Assembly: GCF_023101665.1 (NCBI RefSeq)
Contig: NZ_CP082161.1
Span: 6,138,001 to 6,202,000 of the forward strand
Direction of reading: 5' to 3'
Origin: Bradyrhizobium sp. 195
GTDB taxonomy: Bacteria; Pseudomonadota; Alphaproteobacteria; Rhizobiales; Xanthobacteraceae
DNA: 64,000 bases
Part shown: positions 25,297 to 34,799 of the stretch, piece after piece
Numbering within the stretch: the first letter of the stretch is position 1
Layout: each line of letters starts with the position of its first letter
Notes under the pieces: generated by a model
Seen by the model: the letters and a program-made list of their open reading frames with translations, nothing else
The model's database searches: none
Told to the model about the DNA's origin: nothing
Made by a program: the position numbers and the translations under genes

Positions 25297-26310
25297 GTGA
25301 ATTCGCCAACCTCCGCCGCAGGCCTGCGCGACGTCCTCTCCCGCGAGCTCAAGCCCGGCGAACTGGCGCGAGCGCTGATCGTCGTCGGCCCGATGGTCGG
25401 CGCCTATTTCATCGCGCGTGAAACGGCACTGCTCAATCTCGGGCTGGTCGCCGTCTCCCTGCTCATTCCGGCGCTCAGGCTGAAGCTGCCGCCAAAGGTC
25501 ATCGCCTGGCACTATCTCGCTATCCTCGTTACCTTTGCCGCGCTTTTCCTCGCAAGCCCTGTCAAGCCGCTCTTCGCAGTGCTGACGGCGCTCGCCGGTT
25601 TCCTCGCGGTGGCGGCGACGCGCCATGGCGAGCATTTCCGCACACTGGGCAATTGGGTATTCATCCCCGCGGTCTATCTCGCCTGCGAAGTGCGGGAGGG
25701 CGCAAGCGCGTCGGAAGCGCTGCGCCATGCCGGCCTGATCATCGCGTCCTCTCCGATTGCGCTGGCGCTGGTCTGCGGTATCCGGATCTACGACCAGCAA
25801 CGCGATGGCACGGCGACCTCGTTCGGGTTGCCCGCCGCCGGATGGTTTCTCCCTGCGACGGCAACGGCCATGGCGGTGTTCGCCGCGGCGGTGCTGGTCG
25901 AGATCCTTGACCTCGCGCAGGGGCAATGGGTGATGTGGTCGGCAGCGAGCGTCGTGGTCGGCGATCTCGTTGCCTCCACCGACAAGCTGAAGCAGCGCGC
26001 GATCGGCGCGCTTGTGGGCGTGCCGCTTGGCTTCCTCGCCGGAATCGTGCTGCCGCAAAGCCGGGTCGGCTATGCCCTCGCGGTTCTCGCCGCCACCCTC
26101 ACGCTGATCTCTTTCTCCCGCTACATCGTCGGCTTCGGCCTGCGCTGCTTCTTCATTGCGCTGGCCGCTTCTTTCGCCGGCGGCGCCAGCGGAATCGCGG
26201 AGGAGCGTATCGCCAACGTGCTGATCGGCGGCACCTTTGGCCTGATTGCGGTGGCCCTGACCGAAATCGTCTGGCAGCGTGTCATGCGAAAGGTGCAATC
26301 GTCCGGATGA
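25297..26310 (+). CDS. FUSC-like inner-membrane protein
   Basis: This 337-residue protein (GTG start; an ATG at 25246 would add 17 residues) has about ten hydrophobic segments in two halves. A polar stretch lies between them (CGIRIYDQQRDGTATS) and a repeated membrane module includes VVVGDLVASTDKLKQRAIGALVGVPLGF. That last pattern is typical of FUSC/aromatic-acid exporter membrane domains. No soluble partner is adjacent. Substrate unknown; it has no evident tie to methanol oxidation and may have been placed here by chance. Confidence 0.72.
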   Translation: MNSPTSAAGLRDVLSRELKPGELARALIVVGPMVGAYFIARETALLNLGLVAVSLLIPALRLKLPPKVIAWHYLAILVTFAALFLASPVKPLFAVLTALAGFLAVAATRHGEHFRTLGNWVFIPAVYLACEVREGASASEALRHAGLIIASSPIALALVCGIRIYDQQRDGTATSFGLPAAGWFLPATATAMAVFAAAVLVEILDLAQGQWVMWSAASVVVGDLVASTDKLKQRAIGALVGVPLGFLAGIVLPQSRVGYALAVLAATLTLISFSRYIVGFGLRCFFIALAASFAGGASGIAEERIANVLIGGTFGLIAVALTEIVWQRVMRKVQSSG

Positions 26311-26418
26311 CGCCCGAACAGACGCAGCACAGCCTTTCGAATGCGCCAATCTGTCTCGCCTGATGGCCATGGCAGCGCCAGCCTGGTGCAGTACCTTGCC
26401 CGGAACCGGGAGAGAATC

Positions 26419-27420
26419 ATGTCCACAAAAATCGATCGCCGCCACTTCATCGCTGCCGGAGCCGGCGCGTTCGCGATGCCTTTCGTCCCGCGCAGCGCCT
26501 CGGCGCAGGCTGCATCACTAGGCACTTGGCCGGCGCGGCAGATTCGCATGATTTGCAGCTATCCCGCCGGCGGGCAGACCGACCTGCTCGCGCGCGCTTA
26601 TGGTGAGTTCATCTCCAAGCAGGTCGGCAAGACCGTCGTCATCGAGAACAAGCCCGGTGCATCCGGCGCGATCGGCACGGCGGAGGTCGCCCGCGCCGAG
26701 CCCGACGGCCACACCATGCTGTGCTCGATCTCGACCACCTACATCATGAACCGGGTGGTGATGAAGAATCCGGGCTACGACATGGACAAGGATTTGACGC
26801 TCGTCAGCGTCATCCCGGGCGCCGGCCTGTTGCTGGTCGCGAACCCCAAGACCGGCGTCAAGACGCTGGAGGATTTCGTCGCCTTCGCGCGCAAGAGCGG
26901 CAGGGTGAACTTCGGCACCTATAGCGCGGGCTCGGCCCCGCACATGACGATCCACGAGCTCAACAAGCAGTACGGCCTCAACATCGAGCCGGTCCATTAC
27001 CGCGGCGAGGCCCCGATGTGGACGGGGATGCTCGAAGGCACGCTCGATGCCGCGATGGGCAGCTACACGGCGGCGCAGTCGGTCCTCCAAAGCGACCGCG
27101 GCACCGTGTTCGCGGTGCATTCGAAGAAGGTCGACGCGATCCCTGCCATCAAGACCCTTCCGGAGCAGGGCGCCACCTCGAAATTCTTCACCGTGAGCGG
27201 CTTTTCGGGTTGGGCCGTGCCCAAGGCAACGCCGCAGCCGATTGTCGACCGCCTGGCGGAGCTCTGCGTCGCGGCCAACAACGATCCGAAAGTGAAGGAG
27301 GTTCTCGCCACTTTCGTGCTCGAACCCGCGATCGGCTTCAAGGAGACCAACGAACTGTATCAGCGCGAACTGCCGATCTGGATCGAGAGCGCAAAGTCGC
27401 TCGGCCTCGAGCCGGCCTAA
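26419..27420 (+). CDS. Bug/TctC-family tripartite tricarboxylate-type binding protein
   Basis: This 333-residue protein has a twin-arginine-like signal (DRRHFIAAGAGAF) ending near ASAQA. The Bug fold is clear from RMICSYPAGGQTDLLARAYG, VVIENKPGASGAIGTAEVARAEPDG and FVAFARKSGRVNFGTY. Such proteins bind carboxylates for TctAB transporters, but no tctA or tctB genes are adjacent, so it is an orphan receptor, as is common in this family. GGGAGAGAA precedes ATG 26419. Ligand unknown. Confidence 0.9.
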   Translation: MSTKIDRRHFIAAGAGAFAMPFVPRSASAQAASLGTWPARQIRMICSYPAGGQTDLLARAYGEFISKQVGKTVVIENKPGASGAIGTAEVARAEPDGHTMLCSISTTYIMNRVVMKNPGYDMDKDLTLVSVIPGAGLLLVANPKTGVKTLEDFVAFARKSGRVNFGTYSAGSAPHMTIHELNKQYGLNIEPVHYRGEAPMWTGMLEGTLDAAMGSYTAAQSVLQSDRGTVFAVHSKKVDAIPAIKTLPEQGATSKFFTVSGFSGWAVPKATPQPIVDRLAELCVAANNDPKVKEVLATFVLEPAIGFKETNELYQRELPIWIESAKSLGLEPA

Positions 27421-27546
27421 GCTTCGGAGCCGTGGCTGGCGCGCCGGTTGCTCCCTTTCCAACCCGGAGTCCGACCAAAGCCTAGTGTCGCAAGCACACT
27501 TTCCCGCTATGATTGCGCGCCGCTGTGGACGAGAAGGGCCGATCGC

Positions 27547-27972
27547 ATGACACCGGATGCAGTCGCCGTTGCCGTTATGGTCATTCTGCTGTTTCCGATG
27601 GGCTATTTCACGCTGGCCTCGCCCGCCTTCCTGCTGGTGAGGCTCGATATTCAGCCCGTCGCCCAGTTGCTGCGCGGAATGTTCAACGCCCATTTTCTGG
27701 TGATGCGCGTCGCCGGCGTCATTGGAACCGTGGCCCTCCTCCTCGACGGCCGCCTGCTTGCCGCGCTGGGCGTGGGTATGATCGCTGCCCTGGCGATCTG
27801 GGGACGCCGCTGGTTCATGCAAAGAGTGGACGACCAGCTCAGCGCGAGGGACGCTGGCGATGCGGACGCCCCGCGTCGGTTGCGCCGGCTGCATTGGAGC
27901 GGAATGCTGGGGAACGCGGTGGTGCTCGTCGCCCTCGTGGCCGGCATTCCCTATATCGCCACGTCCGCGTGA
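27547..27972 (+). CDS. Small inner-membrane protein, function unknown
   Basis: This 141-residue protein has four hydrophobic helices: about 6-31, 49-83 (probably two segments, MRVAGVIGTVALLL and LLAALGVGMIAALAIW) and 119-138. A charged loop (RRWFMQRVDDQLSARDAGDADAPRRLRRLHW) joins the last two. ATG 27547 is the first start that places the first helix at the N-terminus. It has no recognised family and no obvious operon partner: the Bug gene ends 126 bases before, and an AraC gene converges on it. Confidence 0.68.
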   Translation: MTPDAVAVAVMVILLFPMGYFTLASPAFLLVRLDIQPVAQLLRGMFNAHFLVMRVAGVIGTVALLLDGRLLAALGVGMIAALAIWGRRWFMQRVDDQLSARDAGDADAPRRLRRLHWSGMLGNAVVLVALVAGIPYIATSA

Positions 27973-28036
27973 AATAGCGCCACCGCCGCGCGACGGCGCC
28001 GACTATCACCGCCTAGAGCATGCGCTCGAAAAGCGC

Positions 28037-29005
28037 CTAATGCTCGCCCGAGGCCGCCGCGCCCTGCTGGGCCTTGTGGATCGAGGACGGCACCACGCCG
28101 AAGTATTTCCGGAACACACGGCTGAAATGCGATGAGCTGGAGAAGCCCCAGGAGAACGCGACGTCGGTGATGGTCTTGCCGGCGTGGGCCTCGAGCTCCT
28201 GGCGGCAGTTCTGCAGGCGCGCCTGCCAGATGTAGTCGCTCACCGTGGTGCCGCGCTCCGAGAACAGCATATGCAAATAGCGCTTGGAACAGCCGAGCTC
28301 GGTCGATATCTGGTCGATGCACAGATCCGGATCGCGCAGGTGCTCGCGGATGAAGAACTGCGCGCGCACATACATCGCCTCGGGCCCGACCCGGTCGAAC
28401 ATCGTGTCGGCTTCGCGCAGCGGCAGCAGCAACAGGTCGATCAGCGAATCGGCGACGCCGACCGCACTGTTCGCCGACAGCTTGGCCGCCTCGTCGAAGG
28501 TCGCATGGACGAAATCGTGGGCGATCCGCCCCGTGCCCGTCTTCGACGACAGCTTGCAGGCGGGCATTCGCTGCGACGGGAATCCGCGGTCGCGCAGCAG
28601 CGCCTTCGGCACGATCACCACGTCGTGACGCGTGAAGGCCGGGCTGATGATCGAATGCGGGCAGGAGACGTCATAGGCGATGATATCGCCGGGATTGATT
28701 TCGATGTGACGGCCTTCCTGCTCGAAATAGGACACGCCGTAGGTCTGGAAGTGGATCTTGATGTAGGGGTGTTCATTGGCCTTGGCGCGCGCCAGCGTGT
28801 GCGCGATGCGATGCTGACTCACCTCGATCTGGCAGAGCTTGAGGCGCGAGACGCTCGTATAGTCGATGCGGCCTTCGAGCGAGGACGCCTCCAGCGGATC
28901 GACGTCGAAATGCCCACACAGGCTCGTCAGCCCGTCGATCCAGCTCTGGATCTGGCGCTTCGGCGTCATACCGGTCGTCGAGAGCGTGTGAATGGTGTCG
29001 GACAT
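28037..29005 (-). CDS. AraC-family transcription regulator divergent from xoxF
   Basis: This 322-residue protein has an N-terminal AraC-binding-like cupin region (FQTYGVSYFEQEGRHIEINPGDIIAYDV) and a C-terminal double helix-turn-helix. The latter has ISTELGCSKRYLHMLFSERG and the conserved VAFSWGFSSSSHFSRVFRKYFGVVPS at the end. It is transcribed away from the xoxF-xoxG-flhA-gfa operon with 513 bases between them. It is a candidate local regulator of that operon or a neighbour with its own targets. An alternative start four codons upstream (29017) is possible. Confidence 0.88.
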   Translation of the reverse strand: MSDTIHTLSTTGMTPKRQIQSWIDGLTSLCGHFDVDPLEASSLEGRIDYTSVSRLKLCQIEVSQHRIAHTLARAKANEHPYIKIHFQTYGVSYFEQEGRHIEINPGDIIAYDVSCPHSIISPAFTRHDVVIVPKALLRDRGFPSQRMPACKLSSKTGTGRIAHDFVHATFDEAAKLSANSAVGVADSLIDLLLLPLREADTMFDRVGPEAMYVRAQFFIREHLRDPDLCIDQISTELGCSKRYLHMLFSERGTTVSDYIWQARLQNCRQELEAHAGKTITDVAFSWGFSSSSHFSRVFRKYFGVVPSSIHKAQQGAAASGEH

Positions 29006-29518
29006 TAATCCAGCCACTGGTTTGATCCGGAGATTCGACGCGAATCGCGACCAGCGCTGCCGGAGCCCTCAGCCGTGATTGCGTGACGTTTACCTCGAAT
29101 TTGAGCGGTCTCTTGGCACGAGCGCCATCGTTCCATTGCCACCCTTGAAAGTTAATCCTCCGCCTTAGTTGCAGCGCCGTCAAGGGGAACCTGACCGTTG
29201 AAAGCGGCCTCGATGCCGCGCGGAAGCCGCTGAATTCGCTACTGCAAAATCAAAATCTTTTCCTCCGTGCGCTGTCAAGCAAACCGGCTTCTCTCTTGGG
29301 CAAGTTTCCCGTTGACGAAGTCGTTAGGGATTGCGGCAGGAACAAAAAGAACGGGCCGCCCTGCACGCGGACCCGTGGCTCTCATCAGGAGGAGGAGACA
29401 GCCCAGCATCGTTTCTGGTCCCAAACGTGACCGCCCTGCACGAGCAGACGCCGGACGAGAAGCCCGGTGAATCACTAATGCTTCGGAAACAATAAACGAG
29501 ACCAACGGAGGAATGACT
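29006..29518. promoter_or_regulatory. Long divergent leader upstream of xoxF with a direct repeat
   Basis: No gene is supported in these 513 bases. CCGCCCTGCACG occurs twice in direct orientation (29356-29367 and 29431-29442, 75 bases apart), which could be a regulator site. A purine-rich AGGAGGAGG (29388-29396) looks like a ribosome site but has no start codon after it. GGAGG at 29508-29512 serves the xoxF ATG at 29519. TTGACG at 29312 could be a -35 box, but no convincing -10 follows. Confidence 0.5.
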
Positions 29519-31324
29519 ATGCGCAAGGTGCTACTGGCGACCTTTCTTGGCTCAGCGGCGGCTCTCGCCGTCGGGAGCGCGTCGGCCAATGACGAGCTGA
29601 TCAAGATGTCGCAGAACCCGAAAGACTGGGTGATGCCGACCGGTGACTACGCCAATACCCGCTATTCCAAGCTCAACCAGATCAACGCACAGAACGTAGG
29701 CAAGCTCCAGGTTGCCTGGACCTTCTCGACCGGCGTGCTGCGCGGCCATGAGGGCGGCCCGCTGATCATCGGCAACATGATGTACGTCCACACCCCGTTC
29801 CCGAACAAGGTCTACGCCATTGACCTTTCGCAGGAGAACAAGATCGTCTGGAGGTACGAGCCGAAGCAGGATCCGAACGTCATCCCGGTGATGTGCTGCG
29901 ACACGGTTAACCGTGGCCTGGCCTACGGCGACGGCAAGATCTTCCTGCATCAGGCCGACACCACCCTCGTCGCGCTCGATGTCAAGACCGGTCAGGTCGC
30001 ATGGACCGTCAAGAATGGCGACCCCAGCAAGGGCGAGACCGGCACGTCGGCGCCCATGGTCATCAAGGACAAGGTGCTGATCGGCATCTCCGGCGGCGAG
30101 TTCGGCGTCCAGGCTCATATGTCGGCCTACGATATCAAGACCGGCAAGCTGGCATGGCGCGGATATTCGGAAGGCCCGGATGACCAGCTTCTGGTCGACG
30201 CCGAGAAGACCACCGCGCTCGGCAAGCCGATCGGCAAGGACTCGAGCCTCAAGACCTGGCAAGGCGATCAGTGGAAGATCGGCGGCGGTGCCACCTGGGG
30301 CTGGATTTCCTACGATCCCGAGCTGAACCTCGTCTATTACGGATCGGGCAACCCCTCGACCTGGAATCCGAAACAGCGTCCCGGCGACAACAAATGGTCG
30401 ATGACGATCTGGGCGCGTAACCCGGATACCGGCGTTGCCAAGTGGGTCTATCAGATGACGCCCCACGACGAGTGGGACTATGACGGCGTCAACGAGATGA
30501 TCCTCTCGGATCAGGCGATCAACGGCCAGCCGCGCAAGCTGCTGACGCATTTCGATCGTAACGGCCTCGCCTATACCCTCGATCGCGTCAACGGTGAGCT
30601 TCTGGTCGCCGAAAAGTACGATCCGAAGGTGAACTGGACCTCCGGCGTCGACATGGACAAGAACTCGCCGACCTACGGCCGTCCGAAGGTGCTCGACGCA
30701 GCTTCGACCGACAAGGCGGGCGAGGACCACAACGTGAAGGGCATCTGCCCGGCCGCGCTCGGCACCAAGGACGAGCAGCCGGCAGCCTACTCGCCGGACA
30801 CGCAGCTGTTCTACGTTCCGACCAACCACGTCTGCATGGACTACGAGCCGTTCAAGGTGAGCTACACCGCGGGCCAGCCCTATGTGGGCGCGACGCTCTC
30901 GATGTATCCGCCGCAGGGTGAAAGCCACATGGGCAACTTCATCGCCTGGGACGGCAAGACCGGCAAGATCGTCTGGTCGAACAAGGAGCAGTTCTCGGTC
31001 TGGTCGGGTGCGCTCGCCACTGCCGGCAACGTGGTGTTCTACGGCACGCTCGAAGGCTACCTGAAGGCGGTCGACGCCAAGACCGGCAAGGAGCTCTACA
31101 AGTTCAAGACTCCCTCCGGCATCATCGGCAACGTCACGACCTATGAGAACGGCGGCAAGCAGTATGTCGCAGTGCTCTCCGGCGTCGGCGGCTGGGCCGG
31201 CATCGGTCTGGCGGCCGGTCTGACCGATCCGACCGCAGGTCTCGGCGCAGTCGGTGGCTACGCGGCCCTCAGCAACTACACGGCACTCGGCGGTACGCTG
31301 ACCGTGTTCGCGCTGCCGAACTAG
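29519..31324 (+). CDS. xoxF: Lanthanide-dependent methanol dehydrogenase XoxF (XoxF5-like)
   Basis: This 601-residue periplasmic PQQ enzyme oxidises methanol to formaldehyde (and probably formaldehyde further). A signal peptide ends near ASANDE. The vicinal disulfide is Cys126-Cys127 ([10 protein letters not shown]). Metal ligands are Glu194 (GGEFGV), Asn278 (GSGNPS), catalytic Asp320 and lanthanide-marker Asp322 (EWDYDGVNE). Calcium enzymes have Ala at the last position. Length and motifs match the XoxF5 clade. The start 29519 is set by GGAGG seven bases upstream; an ATG two codons earlier overlaps that spacing. It heads a methanol-to-formate operon with xoxG, the class III dehydrogenase and gfa. 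Confidence 0.96.
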   Translation: MRKVLLATFLGSAAALAVGSASANDELIKMSQNPKDWVMPTGDYANTRYSKLNQINAQNVGKLQVAWTFSTGVLRGHEGGPLIIGNMMYVHTPFPNKVYAIDLSQENKIVWRYEPKQDPNVIPVMCCDTVNRGLAYGDGKIFLHQADTTLVALDVKTGQVAWTVKNGDPSKGETGTSAPMVIKDKVLIGISGGEFGVQAHMSAYDIKTGKLAWRGYSEGPDDQLLVDAEKTTALGKPIGKDSSLKTWQGDQWKIGGGATWGWISYDPELNLVYYGSGNPSTWNPKQRPGDNKWSMTIWARNPDTGVAKWVYQMTPHDEWDYDGVNEMILSDQAINGQPRKLLTHFDRNGLAYTLDRVNGELLVAEKYDPKVNWTSGVDMDKNSPTYGRPKVLDAASTDKAGEDHNVKGICPAALGTKDEQPAAYSPDTQLFYVPTNHVCMDYEPFKVSYTAGQPYVGATLSMYPPQGESHMGNFIAWDGKTGKIVWSNKEQFSVWSGALATAGNVVFYGTLEGYLKAVDAKTGKELYKFKTPSGIIGNVTTYENGGKQYVAVLSGVGGWAGIGLAAGLTDPTAGLGAVGGYAALSNYTALGGTLTVFALPN

Positions 31325-31340
31325 GCCCAACAGCATCGCT

Positions 31341-31369
31341 CCGGCGCGTGGATTAACTCCACGCGCCGG
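31341..31369 (+). promoter_or_regulatory. Perfect 12-bp stem-loop between xoxF and xoxG
   Basis: CCGGCGCGTGGA (31341-31352) pairs exactly with TCCACGCGCCGG (31358-31369) around a five-base loop. It starts 17 bases after the xoxF stop and is not followed by a T-run. It is more likely an mRNA-stabilising or processing element, or a weak attenuator that keeps xoxF transcript above downstream genes, than a full terminator. Confidence 0.75.
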
Positions 31370-31395
31370 CTCGTCTCCCCCGGGTTCCTTCGAGG

Positions 31396-31926
31396 ATGAA
31401 TCTCTTGCGTAAAATCTGCTCTGTCATTGCTGCGACGATCTTGGTTGCGTCCGGAGGAATTGCGGTCGCGGACGATCCGGGCGACCCGACCGCCGTGAAG
31501 AAGGAAGACGACGGAAAGTGGCTCGATAAGGAAGGAATTCCGACCTACAAGATTTTGGCGGACGGCACCGTGGACTGGTTCACCTATTCCGGCTACCGCC
31601 GCTATCACTCCGACTGCCACGTCTGCCATGGCCCCGACGGCATGGGCTCCACCTACGCGCCGGCGCTCAAGGATTCCGTCAAGACGATGAGCTATGGCGA
31701 TTTCCTCGGCGTGGTCGCCTCGGGTCGCAAGAACATCTCGACCGCGCAGGAGAACGTCATGCCGGCCTTCGGCGATAATCCGAACGTCGCCTGCTACATG
31801 GACGACCTGTACGTCTATCTGCGCGCCCGCTCCACGGAAGCATGGGGCCGGCAGCGTCCCTCCAAGAAGGATGAGAAGACAGAGGCCTACACCAAGGCGG
31901 AAGACGCCTGCATGGGCAAGAAGTGA
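31396..31926 (+). CDS. xoxG: Cytochrome c XoxG, electron acceptor of XoxF
   Basis: This 176-residue exported protein has a signal peptide ending near AVADD and a single haem motif CHVCH in a [18 protein letters not shown] context. A distal Met is available in NVMPAFGDN. Two extra cysteines (ACYMDD, DACMGKK) may form a disulfide. Proteins of this type immediately after xoxF are the dedicated acceptor XoxG (cytochrome cL-like). It lies 71 bases after xoxF, separated by the hairpin, and 64 bases before the class III dehydrogenase. GAGG lies very close to the ATG, so initiation may be modest. Confidence 0.92.
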   Translation: MNLLRKICSVIAATILVASGGIAVADDPGDPTAVKKEDDGKWLDKEGIPTYKILADGTVDWFTYSGYRRYHSDCHVCHGPDGMGSTYAPALKDSVKTMSYGDFLGVVASGRKNISTAQENVMPAFGDNPNVACYMDDLYVYLRARSTEAWGRQRPSKKDEKTEAYTKAEDACMGKK

Positions 31927-31990
31927 AGCTACGCTACGAGGACTGCCGAGACGACTTCTTGGCGCCCCACGAGAATCTGAGGAGTTTACG

Positions 31991-33100
31991 ATGAAGACAC
32001 GTGCCGCCGTCGCTTTCGAGGCCAAGAAGCCGCTCGAGATCGTCGAACTCGATCTGGAAGGCCCGAAGGCCGGCGAAGTCCTGGTCGAGATCAAGGCGAC
32101 GGGCATCTGCCATACCGACGCCTATACGCTCGACGGCTTCGACAGCGAGGGAATTTTCCCGTCGATCCTGGGCCATGAGGGTGCAGGCATCATCCGCGAG
32201 ATCGGTCCCGGCGTGACTTCGGTGAAGCCGGGTGACCACGTCATCCCGCTCTACACGCCGGAATGCCGGCAGTGCAAAAGCTGCCTCAGCCAGAAGACCA
32301 ATCTCTGCACCGCGATCCGCGCGACGCAGGGCAAGGGCGTGATGCCCGACGGCACCAGCCGCTTCTCCTACAAGGGCAAGCCGGTCTACCATTACATGGG
32401 CTGCTCGACCTTCTCGAACTTCACCGTGCTGCCGGAGATCGCGGTCGCCAAGATCCGCGAGGACGCCCCCTTCGACAAGAGCTGCTACATCGGTTGCGGC
32501 GTCACCACCGGCGTCGGCGCCGTCGTCAACACCGCGAAGGTCACGCCAGGCTCCAACGTGGTCGTGTTCGGCCTCGGCGGCATTGGCCTCAACGTGATCC
32601 AGGGCGCCAAGATGGCCGGCGCCGACAAGATCATCGGCGTCGACATCAACGACGCCAAGGAGGATTGGGGCCGCAGGTTCGGCATGACTGAATTCGTCAA
32701 TCCCAAGAAGGTCACCGGCGACATCGTCCAGCATCTCGTCGGCCTCACCGACGGCGGTGCCGACTACACTTTCGATTGCACCGGCAACACCACGGTGATG
32801 CGCCAGGCGCTGGAAGCCTGCCATCGCGGCTGGGGTACCTCGATCATCATCGGCGTTGCCGAGTCCGGCAAGGAGATCGCCACCCGGCCGTTCCAGCTCG
32901 TCACCGGACGCAACTGGCGCGGCACGGCATTCGGCGGCGCGCGCGGCCGCACCGACGTGCCGAAGATCGTCGACTGGTACATGAACGGAAAGATCCAGAT
33001 CGATCCGATGATCACCCACGTGCTCAAGCTCGAGGAGATCAACAAGGGCTTTGACCTCATGCACGAGGGCAAATCCATCCGTTCAGTCGTCGTGTTCTAG
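31991..33100 (+). CDS. flhA: S-(hydroxymethyl)glutathione dehydrogenase / class III alcohol dehydrogenase
   Basis: This 369-residue cytoplasmic zinc enzyme oxidises S-hydroxymethylglutathione with NAD to S-formylglutathione. Catalytic zinc ligands are in [12 protein letters not shown] and GHEGAG, and a structural zinc site is in [17 protein letters not shown]. The NAD fold [18 protein letters not shown] is complete. The class III substrate-binding Arg and Thr region is intact (CSTFSNFTV). GGAGTTTACG precedes ATG 31991; the frame is open upstream into xoxG but that part is not homologous. It works between Gfa (33134) and FghA (4690). Confidence 0.97.
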   Translation: MKTRAAVAFEAKKPLEIVELDLEGPKAGEVLVEIKATGICHTDAYTLDGFDSEGIFPSILGHEGAGIIREIGPGVTSVKPGDHVIPLYTPECRQCKSCLSQKTNLCTAIRATQGKGVMPDGTSRFSYKGKPVYHYMGCSTFSNFTVLPEIAVAKIREDAPFDKSCYIGCGVTTGVGAVVNTAKVTPGSNVVVFGLGGIGLNVIQGAKMAGADKIIGVDINDAKEDWGRRFGMTEFVNPKKVTGDIVQHLVGLTDGGADYTFDCTGNTTVMRQALEACHRGWGTSIIIGVAESGKEIATRPFQLVTGRNWRGTAFGGARGRTDVPKIVDWYMNGKIQIDPMITHVLKLEEINKGFDLMHEGKSIRSVVVF

Positions 33101-33133
33101 CTCGAAAGCGTCACCCCCAAGGAGGATCGACCC

Positions 33134-33697
33134 ATGACTGTTGCACTCCACCCTACGATCGACAACGGCCTCAAACAGGGCAGCGGCAGCTTCGCCGGCG
33201 GTACGCTGGCCTGCAAATGCAAGGACCACCAGGTCAAGGTCGCCATCAAGGGCGACGTCGCGCATAACCACGCCTGCGGCTGCACCAAGTGCTGGAAGCC
33301 GCAGGGCGCGACGTTCTCCGTCGTCGCCGTGGTGCCGCGCCAAAACGTCACCGTGCTCGAGAACGGCGACAAGCTCCAGGTCGTCGATCCCTCCGCGGTG
33401 ATCCAGCGCCACGCCTGCAAGGCCTGCGGCACGCACATGTACGGCCGCATCGAGAACACGGGCCACGCGTTCTACGGTCTCGACTTCATTCATCCCGAGC
33501 TGTTCCAGGAGCAGGGCTCGCAGGCGCCGCAATTCGCCGCCTTCGTCTCCTCGGTGATCGAAGCGGGCGTGAAGCCGGAGCAGATGGCTGGCATCCGTTC
33601 GCGGCTGAAGGAAATCGGGCTCGAGCCCTATGATTGCCTGTCGCCGGCGCTGATGGACGCGCTCGCGACCCACGTCGCCAAAGCCAAGGCTGCTTAA
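33134..33697 (+). CDS. gfa: Glutathione-dependent formaldehyde-activating enzyme (S-(hydroxymethyl)glutathione synthase)
   Basis: This 187-residue cytoplasmic protein speeds condensation of formaldehyde with glutathione. The zinc cysteines of the GFA/CENP-V fold are all present: CKC near 27-29, CGCTKCW near 48-54, and CKACG near 95-99. It ends the xoxF operon, 33 bases after the dehydrogenase, with AAGGAGG before the ATG. The C-terminal KAKAA and stop codon lie within a 14-base tandem duplication (33687-33714), so the exact C-terminus may have changed recently. Confidence 0.96.
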   Translation: MTVALHPTIDNGLKQGSGSFAGGTLACKCKDHQVKVAIKGDVAHNHACGCTKCWKPQGATFSVVAVVPRQNVTVLENGDKLQVVDPSAVIQRHACKACGTHMYGRIENTGHAFYGLDFIHPELFQEQGSQAPQFAAFVSSVIEAGVKPEQMAGIRSRLKEIGLEPYDCLSPALMDALATHVAKAKAA

Positions 33698-34345
33698 GCA
33701 AGGCTGCTTAAGCAAGGCCGCCAGACGTTCGCCGAACCCCGTCCGCTCGCTGGCCTCGACCAGTGCCAACGAACCGGACGGGTTGCGGCCCCGGGACGAT
33801 CACGGCGATGCCGCCGCCTCTGCAATCTACGCGTATACGAGGGTGACTAGCTCCCTCAGTCCTGGTCTCTGAATGACTGCGCGGCGCCGCCAACTTCCGT
33901 CTTGAAGTCCCGGCCCTGCGTTTCTCCCTCCCTCGACTGAGGCATCCTGCTTCGTCCGCGCAGTCTTTCTGGCGGACGAAGCTTTTTTCGTTGCACCGCC
34001 TGTTTGCGAACGCGCGATGCACGCGGCGCGATGACGCGCCCTGCTTTTGACAAACCATCGATGCAATCTTTTCCCGGTGAGAACACCCGGCTGTGAACGC
34101 CGGACCGGCGCGATCCCTGTTAGGATCGCGCCGTCACGATGCCGCGCGAAATACAATCAATTAAGAACAAAAACCGGAGGTATCGAACACACATCCAGAC
34201 ATCGAGATTCACATTCCTGCCCCTGCCGGGATCTGCCCGTGCAGGATCCTGGGCCGGAATGTGACGACGCGACGCAACTGGCATTGCGCCGACTGGCGTC
34301 GGCGGGTTCTGAATTTGGCATGCTTATGAAGAGCGAGGGACGATC
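33698..34345. other. 648-base intergenic region after gfa
   Basis: No gene is supported here. It holds the second copy of the AGGCTGCTTAAGCA duplication, the terminator at 33949-33988, and a long leader for the IorA gene with a purine-rich GGAGGT at 34176-34181 that has no start codon after it. Short open frames on minus (33708-34156) have no signal, motif or ribosome site. Confidence 0.6.
33949..33988 (+). terminator. Rho-independent terminator for the xoxF-gfa operon
   Basis: GCTTCGTCCGC (33949-33959) pairs with GCGGACGAAGC (33972-33982), an 11-bp perfect stem with a 12-base loop, followed by TTTTTT. It is about 250 bases after the gfa stop. Confidence 0.88.
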
Positions 34346-34798
34346 ATGATCAAGGTGAAGATCAACGGCCAGGAACAGAGCTGGGACGGCGACCCGGATC
34401 TCCCGCTACTCTGGTTCCTGCGTGACGAGGCCGGGCTGACCGGCACCAAATACGGCTGCGGCCAGGCCCTGTGCGGCGCCTGCACCGTCATCGTCGACAA
34501 GGAGGCCGTACGGGCCTGCGTCACGTCGGTGAACGACGTCGCCGGCCGCGAGGTCACCACGATCGAAGGGCTGCATCCGAACGGCGATCATCCGGTGCAA
34601 AAGGCCTGGCGCCAGGTCAACGTGCCCCAATGCGGCTTCTGCCAGACCGGCCAGATCATGCAGGCCGCCGCGCTTCTGATGGAGAACCCAAAGCCCTCGC
34701 ATGACCAGATCCGCGAGGCGATGTCCGGCAACATCTGCCGCTGCGGCTGCTACCAACGCATCGAGAACGCGGTCCATCTCGCATCGACGGGAGTGTGA
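34346..34798 (+). CDS. iorA: Isoquinoline 1-oxidoreductase-type [2Fe-2S] subunit
   Basis: This 150-residue subunit has two [2Fe-2S] clusters. The plant-type site is [13 protein letters not shown] with a following Cys (RAC), and the second is CGFCQTGQ with NICRCGC. It is the electron-transfer subunit of a molybdenum hydroxylase and has the short form found in IorAB-type enzymes. It is followed after one base by the molybdopterin subunit. GAGGGA precedes the ATG. Position after the methanol operon suggests oxidation of an aldehyde made there or of aromatic aldehydes or N-heterocycles, which remains open. Confidence 0.92.
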   Translation: MIKVKINGQEQSWDGDPDLPLLWFLRDEAGLTGTKYGCGQALCGACTVIVDKEAVRACVTSVNDVAGREVTTIEGLHPNGDHPVQKAWRQVNVPQCGFCQTGQIMQAAALLMENPKPSHDQIREAMSGNICRCGCYQRIENAVHLASTGV

Positions 34799-34799
34799 C

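Noticed and set aside
29100..29140. Possible sigma-54 promoter (TTGGCACGAGCGCC) upstream of xoxF
   Set aside because: The -12 TTGC element is missing at the needed spacing.
29267..29470. Open frame in the xoxF leader
   Set aside because: It is short, basic and without signal, motif or ribosome site.
31694..31990. Upstream extension of the formaldehyde dehydrogenase frame
   Set aside because: It overlaps xoxG out of phase. ATG 31991 has a ribosome site and the family N-terminus.
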